Shown here: in pieces, positions 51,604 to 59,530 of the stretch
How positions within the stretch are numbered: position 1 is the first letter of the stretch
Layout of the letters: each line of letters begins with the position of its first letter
The notes under the pieces: model-generated
The model's input: only the letters and a program-made list of their open reading frames with translations
Told to the model about the DNA's origin: nothing
Database searches by the model: none
Translations under genes and position numbers: made by a program
Assembly (NCBI RefSeq): GCF_003367505.1
Contig: NZ_PXXX01000015.1
Span: 124,001-188,000, forward strand
Direction of reading: 5' to 3'
Source: Lysinibacillus capsici
GTDB lineage: Bacteria; Bacillota; Bacilli; Bacillales_A; Planococcaceae
DNA: 64,000 nt

Positions 51604-52545
51604 ATGATTTTATTAGAACGTCAAACATCAGAGACGCAAAAGATGCTAGAGGCACTTGTACAAAGACTTCCTATATCCCATAGTAAATACACATTATATT
51701 GTGAGCATTTAAGGCGCCTACAAGCAGGATTCGCTGGTGAACAGTTCGTTGATGCAAAATGGCTTGAACTTGACTTACCATTCCCCCACTATTTTCTTCA
51801 TGACTTTCAAACAATGAATGACTTCGGTTCTACCCATCAAATGGACACCGTCTTTCTCTGTCCTCACTTTTTACTAATCCTAGAAATCAAAAATATTACA
51901 GGCAAACTTTCATACGATGCTTCGTTCGCTCAATTAACACGTACGACCGCAGATGATACGGTCGAAGGCATGACGGATCCATTTCTTCAGCTGGAACGGC
52001 ATGTAGTATGGATGAAGAAGCTATTACAGAAGGAACGCATTGATTTACCAGTTTTGCATGCGGTGGTATTGGCAACGAAAAATGGTATTTTGACAAAGGG
52101 ATTTGACGGGCTGCCTATCTTTCATGTGGCAGGGTTACGATTTTATTTACAAAAATGGATGGAGCGGCATCAACCTAGAGTAAGAGTAGACCTTTTGCGA
52201 TTCGCCAACCTTTTATTATCCCTGCAAACTAAGTTGAAAAAAGAGGTAGAGGTACCGTTTAAGGAAATAGTGAAAGGTGTGCTATGTCCACAGTGTGTTA
52301 ATGGGCAGCGATTATCGTATCACTATAAAAAATGGACGTGCCCACGCTGTGGATTGGTGGACGATGATGCATTGGTTCGAACATTAGAGGACTACAGGTT
52401 ACTAGTCGGGCAGCAGGTAACCAATCGAAGCTTCCGCGAATTCTTTGGCATTGACTCTCCCGATTTAGCGTACAAGTTGATGCAACAACTCCCTTTGAAA
52501 GCGGAGGGTGTCAAAAAGTATCGGAAATATTGGATTAAGGAATAG
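51604..52545 (+). CDS. NERD domain protein with C-terminal zinc finger
   Basis: 313 residues. Residues about 35-155 form a NERD (nuclease-related) domain: GFAGEQFVDAKWLELDLPFPHYFLHDFQ, then STHQMDTVFLCPHFLLILEIKNITGKL, with the Asp and Glu-x-Lys of the nuclease-like core, and DPFLQLERHVVWMKKLL. The C-terminus carries a zinc ribbon, CPQCVNGQRL...KWTCPRCG, and a helical tail. NERD proteins are suspected to process DNA or RNA; none of the usual fused helicase or kinase domains is present. AGGAGG lies before ATG 51604. It stands alone between the siderophore operon and repeat array 3. Confidence 0.88.
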   Translation: MILLERQTSETQKMLEALVQRLPISHSKYTLYCEHLRRLQAGFAGEQFVDAKWLELDLPFPHYFLHDFQTMNDFGSTHQMDTVFLCPHFLLILEIKNITGKLSYDASFAQLTRTTADDTVEGMTDPFLQLERHVVWMKKLLQKERIDLPVLHAVVLATKNGILTKGFDGLPIFHVAGLRFYLQKWMERHQPRVRVDLLRFANLLLSLQTKLKKEVEVPFKEIVKGVLCPQCVNGQRLSYHYKKWTCPRCGLVDDDALVRTLEDYRLLVGQQVTNRSFREFFGIDSPDLAYKLMQQLPLKAEGVKKYRKYWIKE

Positions 52546-52611
52546 AGAACTAAGCGTTACAATTCAAGCGGTCTGAATTGTAGCTTTTAGTGCTGTAGAG
52601 AGAAAGGGCGC

Positions 52612-52781
52612 TTGAAGTAGGTGGATAGAACAGAGAAAGTGGAGGATACGCTTCGTGTAAGTGGATAGATTGCTGAAAGTGACGGATAGAACAAGGAAAG
52701 TAGCGGATAGAACGCGCAAAGTGGTGGATAGAACAGAGAAAGTGTAGGATACGCCTCGTTTAAGTGGATAGAGCAGGATAC
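52612..52781 (+). repeat. 21-bp-period GGATAG/C repeat array (array 3)
   Basis: GGATAG or GGATAC starts at 52623, 52644, 52663, 52684, 52705, 52726, 52747, 52766 and 52776, so the steps are 21, 19, 21, 21, 21, 21, 19 and 10 bp. A typical unit is GTGGTGGATAGAACAGAGAA. The motif GTGGATAGAACAGAGAAAGT followed by GGATACGCYTCGTNTAAGTGGATAG occurs at both ends of the array, showing a 103-bp higher-order unit. It lies between the NERD and MarR genes, on the plus strand like arrays 1 and 2. Confidence 0.92.
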
Positions 52782-52844
52782 CACTCACCCCCAAGAGCGA
52801 TGTTTCGCTTATTTCCTACTAGACAAATAGAGTTTTTAGGTATA

Positions 52845-52863
52845 TAGTTAGCTAGGCTAACTA
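52845..52863. promoter_or_regulatory. Palindromic operator of the MarR gene
   Basis: TAGTTAGC (52845-52852) and GCTAACTA (52856-52863) form a perfect inverted repeat with a TAG spacer, 20 bases before the MarR start. Such palindromes are typical MarR-family binding sites and would give autoregulation of the MarR-MFS pair. Confidence 0.7.
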
Positions 52864-52883
52864 ATATAAAAGGAAGTGATAGT

Positions 52884-53303
52884 GTGACAATTGAACAGGA
52901 ATTTTTTAATCAGTACCGCTTAATGTATCGGCCGTTTATTAATCAGCTGAATGTGCAGCTTGAACCCTATCAGTTATATAGCTCACAGTGGGCAGTGCTT
53001 CGTTTCTTGAATGATAAGGGTCCACATTCATTTGTAGATATCGCGAATTTCATGTCTATAGAGAAGCCAAGTGTCACGAAGCTTGTACATAAACTGGTGG
53101 AGCTAGGCTATGTGGAAACGATGACGGGCAAGGATAAGCGTGAAAAGCTGGTACACCTATCAAAGCATGGGGAAGAGCTTGTGCTGGAAATAAAGTCGCA
53201 TCTAAATCCATTTTTTGAGCAGGCTTTGGCAGGCGTGCCAAAACAAGATATTGACATTGCGACACAGGTTTTAGCAAGAATTTGTATGAATATTAATCAA
53301 TAG
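52884..53303 (+). CDS. MarR family transcriptional regulator
   Basis: 139 residues. The winged helix reads LYSSQWAVLRFLNDKGPHSFVDIANFMSIEKPSVTKLVHKLVELGYVETMTGKDKREKLVHLSKHGEEL, with the D-x-R wing motif as DKREK. Flanking helices dimerise. The start is GTG 52884 behind AAAAGGAAG. The MFS gene follows after 11 bases. It probably represses this pair through the palindrome just upstream and is released by the drug or metabolite that the transporter exports. Confidence 0.92.
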   Translation: MTIEQEFFNQYRLMYRPFINQLNVQLEPYQLYSSQWAVLRFLNDKGPHSFVDIANFMSIEKPSVTKLVHKLVELGYVETMTGKDKREKLVHLSKHGEELVLEIKSHLNPFFEQALAGVPKQDIDIATQVLARICMNINQ

Positions 53304-53314
53304 GAGAGAGCAAC

Positions 53315-54514
53315 GTGGAAGCAACCAGAAAGAAACTATGGACAAAAGATTTTTTAATTGTCTCACTTATTAATTTTACCATTACGTTAATCTTTTATTT
53401 ATTAATGGTTACGATAGCAGCATATGCGGTGGAGCATTTTAATGCCTCTACAAGTACAGCGGGGCTTGTATCGAGTATTTTTATTATCGGGACACTATTA
53501 GGTCGTCTTGGGACAGGGCGTATTATTGGAGACTGGGGTAGCAAAAAAACATTATTTTGTGGACTATTATTATTTATGTTATCAACAATGTCTTATTTTA
53601 TAGCAGGCAATTTACCACTGCTGATGATCAATCGTTTAGTACAGGGGATTGCACTAGGGATTGCCAGTACAGCAACAGGTACCATTATTGCGCAAATTTT
53701 ACCAGCTGAGCGTCGTGGAGAAGGGATTGGTTATTATAGCTTAAGCGCTATTCTAGCCACAGCCATTGGCCCATTCATTGGAATATTATTAACACAGCTA
53801 TTTGCAGATTATCGTATGATTTTTGCAGTTGATTCTGTGTTAGCGATTATTTGTTTCTTTATGTATTATATTGTGACCGTGCCAGATGCACCGAAAAAAG
53901 CGAAGGATACAGCTGTAAAGGCTGGGTTTAAAGTGACGAACTTTATTGAAATGCGTGCAGTACCGATTGCCTTTGTGGCACTTGTAATTGGCTTTGCTTA
54001 TTCAGGTGTGATGTCGTTTATGACGTTTTATGCAAAGGAGCTAGATTTAGTATCAGCAGGTAGCTACTTCTTTATTATCTATGCTATTGTCATTTTGGCT
54101 ACACGTCCATTTACAGGGAAATTGCTTGATACAAGAGGGGCAAATATCATTATCTATCCATGCTTAGTGTTGTTTGCAATAGGCATGTATGCCTTTAGCT
54201 CAGCAACAACTACGATTGCCTTTTTAATCGCTGCCGCTTGTATCGGGATTGGCTATGGAAACTTCAACTCGGTGGCACAGGCAATTGCCATCAAAGTAAC
54301 ACCAAATGAGCGTTTAGGACTTGCGACATCTACGTATTTTATTTTTTATGATTTAGGCTTAGGTGTCGGGCCTTATTTCTTAGGCTTATTTGTACCATCT
54401 ATGGGCTACAGCTCGATTTTCTTCTCGATGGTCTTTGTTATTTTAGTGTCGATTGTGCTTTATTACCTTTTACATGGAAAACATGAAAATTTGAAACAAG
54501 CAAAAATTTTGTAG
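53315..54514 (+). CDS. MFS efflux transporter
   Basis: 399 residues with 12 membrane helices. The MFS loop 2-3 signature appears as GRLGTGRIIGDWGSKKTLFCGL, and the antiporter motif C region as GIGYYSLSAILATAIGPFIG. It resembles proton-driven drug exporters of the YfkF/YfmO type. The start is GTG 53315 after AGGAGAG. It is co-transcribed with the MarR gene. Substrate unknown. Confidence 0.9.
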   Translation: MEATRKKLWTKDFLIVSLINFTITLIFYLLMVTIAAYAVEHFNASTSTAGLVSSIFIIGTLLGRLGTGRIIGDWGSKKTLFCGLLLFMLSTMSYFIAGNLPLLMINRLVQGIALGIASTATGTIIAQILPAERRGEGIGYYSLSAILATAIGPFIGILLTQLFADYRMIFAVDSVLAIICFFMYYIVTVPDAPKKAKDTAVKAGFKVTNFIEMRAVPIAFVALVIGFAYSGVMSFMTFYAKELDLVSAGSYFFIIYAIVILATRPFTGKLLDTRGANIIIYPCLVLFAIGMYAFSSATTTIAFLIAAACIGIGYGNFNSVAQAIAIKVTPNERLGLATSTYFIFYDLGLGVGPYFLGLFVPSMGYSSIFFSMVFVILVSIVLYYLLHGKHENLKQAKIL

Positions 54515-54534
54515 ATTAGAATCATTATATTGTA

Positions 54535-54596
54535 GAAAAAACGTCTTTTTTCTAGTTGTTCGTAAAGAATAACTGAAAAATGACGTTTTTTTCTAT
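54535..54596 (+). terminator. Putative terminator after MFS gene
   Basis: AAAAAACGTC pairs with GACGTTTTTT across a long, partly paired loop (about 36 bases), followed by more T. The ends are convincing, the loop less so. Confidence 0.55.
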
Positions 54597-54622
54597 TTAC
54601 AAAAATAGTTGTTGCAATAGAT

Positions 54623-54641
54623 GATGATAATCATTATCATC
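54623..54641. promoter_or_regulatory. Fur box before the efeOBU operon
   Basis: GATGATAATCATTATCATC is a perfect 9-1-9 palindrome that contains the 7-1-7 Fur box TGATAATCATTATCA (54625-54639). It lies 36 bases before the EfeO start, so the elemental-iron uptake operon should be repressed by Fur when iron is available. Confidence 0.92.
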
Positions 54642-54676
54642 ACAATATAAAACAAATTCGGAAGTAGGTACGAAGT

Positions 54677-55546
54677 ATGAAAAACAAATCATTTTTGTCG
54701 GTATTAGTAGCAGGAGGCATTTTAATGGCTGGCTGTGGCAATACAGAAGAAGTAAAAAAAGAAGATAAGCCAGCAACAGAACAGGCGGAGCAAGCTACAA
54801 AAGAGGTGGATTTATCTTCTGAATTATCAGCCTATCAACAATTTGCGTTAGAGCAAATGGATCAATTTTTACTAGATACAGAGAAATTTGTGAACCTATT
54901 CAAAGCAGGCGATATTGAAGGGGCAAAGGCAGCGTATGCGCCAGCACGTATGTATTTTGAACGCTCTGAGCCAATTGCGGAAAGCTTCGGTGATCTTGAC
55001 CCTCGCATCGATGGACGTTTAGCAGATATTCAAGAAGAAGGTAAAGGTGAGGAAGAATGGTCAGGCTACCATAAGCTTGAGTATGCTCTTTGGGAAGAAA
55101 ATACAACAAAAGGTTATGAGGCTGTAGCAGATCAGCTTCTTGCAGATGCGAAGGAATTGCATGCGCTTGTGCAAACAGTGGAAGTGACACCTGACTTAAT
55201 GATTACAGGTGCAGTAGATTTATTAAATGAAGTATCAACATCTAAAATTACAGGTGAGGAAGAAATTTACTCTCATACAGACCTTTATGATTTTAAAGCG
55301 AATATTGAAGGCGCAGAAAAAATCTTTGAGATTTTACGCTCAAAATTAGAAGCAAAAGATTCTACATTAGTGGCAACACTTGATGAAAAATTCAAAGCAG
55401 TAGATGATTTATTAGCACAGCATACAACGGCTGATGGTGGCTATATATCTTACGAAGAATTAACGGAGGAAAACACAAAAGCACTGGCAGCAGCGGTGAA
55501 TCAGCTTGGAGAACCATTAAGTCAAATGGGTATCATTTTGGAGTGA
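54677..55546 (+). CDS. efeO: EfeO/EfeM-like iron-uptake lipoprotein (M75 imelysin)
   Basis: 289 residues. Lipobox MAGC (Cys near 20) after SFLSVLVAGGILM, a charged linker, then the M75 domain with AYAPARMYFERSEPIAESFGDLDPRIDGR and the metal-binding HxxE motif as GYHKLEYALWEEN. EfeO/YwbM captures iron outside the membrane for the FTR1-type permease EfeU. It lies behind a Fur box and is followed after 9 bases by efeB. The cupredoxin domain found in some EfeO proteins is absent, so this is the short EfeM form. Confidence 0.92.
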   Translation: MKNKSFLSVLVAGGILMAGCGNTEEVKKEDKPATEQAEQATKEVDLSSELSAYQQFALEQMDQFLLDTEKFVNLFKAGDIEGAKAAYAPARMYFERSEPIAESFGDLDPRIDGRLADIQEEGKGEEEWSGYHKLEYALWEENTTKGYEAVADQLLADAKELHALVQTVEVTPDLMITGAVDLLNEVSTSKITGEEEIYSHTDLYDFKANIEGAEKIFEILRSKLEAKDSTLVATLDEKFKAVDDLLAQHTTADGGYISYEELTEENTKALAAAVNQLGEPLSQMGIILE

Positions 55547-55555
55547 ACATAAACA

Positions 55556-56815
55556 ATGACAACGTCAAACGAGGAAAAATTTATAAATAAAAAAATTTCT
55601 AGACGTGATATGTTAAAGCTAACAGGTATCGGTGTGGCAGGTGTTGCCATCGGTGCCTCTGGCTTGGGTGGTGTCATGAAAGCAATGGGCTATGATGTCT
55701 TTGAGCCAGTAGCAGATAGCACGACGGCTAGCAATAAGGTCAATTTCTATGGCAAGCATCAGTCAGGTATTGTGACACCTGTACAGACGAATATTTATTT
55801 TGCTTCTTTAGATGTATTAGTGACATCAAAGAAGGAACTACAAGCGTTGTTCCAGCAATGGACACCCCTTGTTGTGCGTTTAATGAATGGTGAAGTCATG
55901 GTCGATGTATCGACAAATACAAGAGTGCCAACTGGCGATACTGGAGAGGCAGAGGGCTTAGATGCATCTAATCTATCCATTACCATTGGTGTCGGGCCTT
56001 CATTATTTGATAAACTGGGCATCCAGCATTTAAAACCAGCGGAGCTAAAGGATTTACCACATTTCCCTAAAGATCAGCTACAGAAAGAATACACAGGTGG
56101 TGATTTGTGTATTCAGGCTTGTGCAGATGATCCGCAGGTAGCCTTCCATGCTGTTCGTAATCTAGTACGAGCTGCTTCAGGTAAAGTAGAAATAAAATGG
56201 TCACAGGCGGGCTTTAACTCGTTTCCAGCTAGTGGAGGGACACCACGAAACCTCTTCGCCTTTAAGGACGGTACTGTAAATCCAGCCATTACGGATGAAA
56301 AAGACTTAAATGAGGTCGTGTGGGTGGATAAAGGCTGGTTAAAGGGTGGCTCTTATTTAATTGCACGTAAAGTTCAAATGCATCTTGAAACTTGGGATCG
56401 TACATCATTGAAAGATCAAGAGGCAACATTTGGCCGTTACCGCGACAGTGGGGCACCTTTTGGCAAAACAAAGGAATTCGATGATTTTGATGTAGAGGCA
56501 AAGGATGATAAGGGCAATTATATTATGCCTGATACATCACATGTCCATTTGGCGCGGAAATCAGGTGCGCGTATTTTGCGACGCTCTTATTCTTATGCGT
56601 CAGGCGTGATGTCGAATACAGGGACCCATGATGCGGGGCTAATCTTTATTTCTTTTCAAAAAGATCCAGCCCAATTTACAACCATCCAAAATAGCTTAGG
56701 GCGTATGGATAAAATGAATGAGTACATTACCCATCGAGGCAGTGCCGTGTTTGCTTGCTTCCCTGGTGTACAAAAGGGGAGTTATTTAGGTGAAGCACTT
56801 TTTAACGCGCTGTAG
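55556..56815 (+). CDS. efeB: EfeB, Dyp-type heme peroxidase with Tat signal
   Basis: 419 residues. A twin-arginine signal (KISRRDMLKLTGIGVAGVAIGASG) directs the folded heme protein across the membrane. The Dyp motif GxxDG is seen as FAFKDGTVNP, with the proximal His in the DTSHVHLARKSGARILRRSYSY region. EfeB/YwbN oxidises ferrous iron or handles heme at the cell surface as part of the EfeUOB system. The last 26 bases overlap efeU, so expression is coupled. Confidence 0.93.
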   Translation: MTTSNEEKFINKKISRRDMLKLTGIGVAGVAIGASGLGGVMKAMGYDVFEPVADSTTASNKVNFYGKHQSGIVTPVQTNIYFASLDVLVTSKKELQALFQQWTPLVVRLMNGEVMVDVSTNTRVPTGDTGEAEGLDASNLSITIGVGPSLFDKLGIQHLKPAELKDLPHFPKDQLQKEYTGGDLCIQACADDPQVAFHAVRNLVRAASGKVEIKWSQAGFNSFPASGGTPRNLFAFKDGTVNPAITDEKDLNEVVWVDKGWLKGGSYLIARKVQMHLETWDRTSLKDQEATFGRYRDSGAPFGKTKEFDDFDVEAKDDKGNYIMPDTSHVHLARKSGARILRRSYSYASGVMSNTGTHDAGLIFISFQKDPAQFTTIQNSLGRMDKMNEYITHRGSAVFACFPGVQKGSYLGEALFNAL

Positions 56816-58505
56816 TATCGTGTTTGCCCTTATGCTGACTTTAGCTTTACCTGTGCAAGCTGCGCAGTCCTATAGTCATCTCTATATTGCGATTAGTGAT
56901 GCACTGATGAATACAAAGCAGGATAAAGAGGCAGAGGCCAAGCAGGCACTTGAACAATTTGCTATTGATTGGGCTAAAGTATCTTCAGAGCAGAAAGAGG
57001 CAAAAGCAAAGGTTGATGAAATCCTTGCACAGGCTACTGAGGCAACGTCCAAGGATGAACGTTTAGAGGCGCTATCCGCACTATCCAATGCATTGCGTGC
57101 ATTAGAAAAGCTTGAAAATCCAGTGGATGAAGCGGCACAGCGAGCAGAGTTTGGACAAAAATTTAAGCCGATAATGGCAGACTTTGAAAAAGCTTTAGCA
57201 AGTGGTGATATTCAGGCCATTGATGAAGCCTACAAAGATTTTAATAGTAAATGGAATAAAAATGAGCGACCTGTGCGTGAACAAAGTATCGCAATGTACG
57301 GGCAAATCGAAACACAAATGGCATTTCTTCGTATCTCTATTTCTGCTGAGGAGCCTGATGTAGCGCTTATGCAATCTCAATTTGCTGCTTTAAAGCAAAC
57401 GATTGAGGATTTTGTAGCTGGTAAAGAAACAGCCGAAGTGGTAGAGGGGGAGTATTCATTAGCGACATTAATTGCCTATATAGATGAGGCCAATGATTTT
57501 GTCAATGCTGGTGATTACCAGGCGGCTTCAAATAAAATACGTGAGTTTATTACCATTTGGCCAAGCGTAGAAATTGAAATCTCCACACGTAATGGTAGTC
57601 TTTACACGAAAATTGAAAGTGATATGCCGATTATCGCGAGTGATTTATTAAAATCCAACGTCGATCAGCAAGCTATTACCAAACAATTAAATACATTCCG
57701 TACTGAAATTGAGCTAATTCAAGGGGATACCGATTACACCATTTGGGACGCTGCGTTAATTTTATTACGCGAAGGACTAGAGGCATTACTGATTATTTTA
57801 GCCTTAGTGTCATTCCTTAATAAATCAGGACAAAACAACATGCGCAAATGGATTTATGTCGGAGCGTTTGTCGGCGTTCTATTATCCGCCGTAGCTGCCA
57901 TCCTTATGTCGACGATTTTAAATTCGGCAACGATTGATACGAATCGCGAGTTAATGGAAGGCTATGTAGGGTTAATTGCTGCAGCGATGATGATCGGTGT
58001 GGGTATTTGGCTGCATAGTAAATCAAGCGTGGTCAGTTGGAATCGCTATATTTCCAAACAAATGGGTAATGCCATTTCGAGTGGCTCTATTTTTGCGATG
58101 GCTATGATTAGCTTTTTATCGGTCTTCCGTGAAGGTGCAGAAACACTAGTCTTTTATGCGGGGATTGCACCTAAAATGGAAACGTCGCAGTTTATACTTG
58201 GAATTGTGGTGGCACTGCTCATTCTTGCTGTACTTGCAGTTGTGTTATTTAAAGCAAGTGGCAAAATTCCAATTCACAAATTTTTTGCAGTAGCAACTAT
58301 TTTAATTTATGTGCTAGCCTTTAAAATTATTGGTGTCAGTCTGCATACTTTGCAGCTGACAGATAATCTGTCCACAACGATTGTTGATGGCTTACCTGTT
58401 ATTAGCTTGATGGGCTTCTATCCAACGGTGGAAACAATCATAGGACAGTCTATTTTACTTGTGTTAGTGGCGGCTACTGTGCTTTATAAAAAGAAACAAG
58501 CCTAA
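56790..58505 (+). CDS. efeU: EfeU, FTR1-family iron permease with long N-terminal external domain
   Basis: 571 residues. A signal peptide (HFLTRCSIVFALMLTLALPVQAAQS) is followed by about 290 residues of helical external region, then seven membrane helices. Both FTR1 iron motifs are present: REGLEALLI near 326 and REGAETLVF in the second half. The start is GTG 56790, 9 bases after AAAAGGGGAG and within efeB. EfeU moves iron through the membrane after oxidation by EfeB. The N-terminal region resembles that of Bacillus YwbL-type permeases, which is longer than in E. coli EfeU. Confidence 0.92.
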   Translation: MKHFLTRCSIVFALMLTLALPVQAAQSYSHLYIAISDALMNTKQDKEAEAKQALEQFAIDWAKVSSEQKEAKAKVDEILAQATEATSKDERLEALSALSNALRALEKLENPVDEAAQRAEFGQKFKPIMADFEKALASGDIQAIDEAYKDFNSKWNKNERPVREQSIAMYGQIETQMAFLRISISAEEPDVALMQSQFAALKQTIEDFVAGKETAEVVEGEYSLATLIAYIDEANDFVNAGDYQAASNKIREFITIWPSVEIEISTRNGSLYTKIESDMPIIASDLLKSNVDQQAITKQLNTFRTEIELIQGDTDYTIWDAALILLREGLEALLIILALVSFLNKSGQNNMRKWIYVGAFVGVLLSAVAAILMSTILNSATIDTNRELMEGYVGLIAAAMMIGVGIWLHSKSSVVSWNRYISKQMGNAISSGSIFAMAMISFLSVFREGAETLVFYAGIAPKMETSQFILGIVVALLILAVLAVVLFKASGKIPIHKFFAVATILIYVLAFKIIGVSLHTLQLTDNLSTTIVDGLPVISLMGFYPTVETIIGQSILLVLVAATVLYKKKQA

Positions 58506-58507
58506 TG

Positions 58508-58550
58508 AAAAAGGGTAGATGAGCGTAAAACGCCATCTACCTTTTTTTAT
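58508..58550. terminator. Bidirectional terminator after efeU
   Basis: GGTAGATG and CATCTACC pair (with GCGT/ACGC extending inside), followed by TTTTTTT, and with A-rich sequence on the other side. It also terminates the convergent pentapeptide gene, whose stop is at 58547. Confidence 0.85.
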
Positions 58551-59398
58551 TGCCAATGAGCAGGTCGTTTTATATAGGAAGGTAATTTAGTCGAACGATC
58601 CCCCTGTGCGGCGTTGATTTGCATTTGGGTTAAAAACAGACTTGTTGAAAGATCAGCACCTCGTAAATTGGTATCTCGCAAATCAGCCCCGATGAAATCT
58701 ACTCCCTGTAAATTCGCATCTTGAAGATTAGCTGCGATTAAATAACTCCCCCTTAGATCAGTCGCTCGTAAATCCTTGCCTTTTAAATTTTTGCCCATCC
58801 AATTAGCCCCACGCTGATTCAAGTTTCTAGAAGCCTTTCCCTTCACACTTTGCTGGCGAATTTGTTCGCTAGTTTGGAGCAATAGTGCATTGATCGGCAT
58901 ACGAATAGCTACCATATCCAATGCTAATAAGGTATCTGCATCCTGAGCTATTGTCTGCTGTAGGTGCTTCAATTGAGCAATTAGCTGTTCATAAAGCATA
59001 TTATCCACCTGATAGGACAAAGCCTCCGCCACATATGCAATCATTTCGTAAAGCTGTTCCATAATAGGAAAAACACGAAACATCTTGTCAGCATGCTCAC
59101 GAGATTGTCGCCAATCCTGTCCATGAAATGTCACCTGTGAAACCTGTTGACCTGCGCCTAGGCAATCAAAAACGGTACAGCCCTTAAAACCTGTCTCTCG
59201 TAGCTGACTATGTATGTGACAGCTATAGTTATCCTGCAAATTAGGACATGGCGTGCCTGCGGGTTTATTGATCGCAAAATCACTAGAAGCCACAATATTT
59301 AAAGCGGTACAGCACAAGCCAAAACAGCTTTGACAATCTGCCTGTAGACTGTGTCGGATTTTTGTACCAATGGTTTTTGTCTGATTAGACATCCTCAT
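58547..59398 (-). CDS. Pentapeptide-repeat protein with Cys-rich N-terminal domain
   Basis: 283 residues. The N-terminal part (about 15-75) is rich in Cys: LQADCQSCFGLCCTAL, PCPNLQDNYSCHIHSQLRETGFKGCTVFDCLG, a likely zinc or iron-sulfur site. A helical middle follows, and about residues 205-265 are pentapeptide repeats (NLKGKDLRATDLRGSYLIAANLQDANLQGVDFIGADLRDTNLRGADLS), which form a right-handed square beta-helix. Gyrase-protecting Qnr proteins share the repeat but not the Cys-rich part, and here only about 10-12 repeats exist. Start is ATG 59398 or 59392. Role unknown. Confidence 0.85.
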   Translation of the reverse strand: MRMSNQTKTIGTKIRHSLQADCQSCFGLCCTALNIVASSDFAINKPAGTPCPNLQDNYSCHIHSQLRETGFKGCTVFDCLGAGQQVSQVTFHGQDWRQSREHADKMFRVFPIMEQLYEMIAYVAEALSYQVDNMLYEQLIAQLKHLQQTIAQDADTLLALDMVAIRMPINALLLQTSEQIRQQSVKGKASRNLNQRGANWMGKNLKGKDLRATDLRGSYLIAANLQDANLQGVDFIGADLRDTNLRGADLSTSLFLTQMQINAAQGDRSTKLPSYIKRPAHWQ

Positions 59399-59530
59399 TT
59401 TCCTCTCTGATCTTATCCATTTAGTTACTATTTTAACACTAACAAGCTACCAGTTAAAATAGAGAGCAAACTGTATTTTGAAAGATAGTAGGGGATATGG
59501 TATTCTTCTTCAAAAGAGTTGTAAAGAAAA

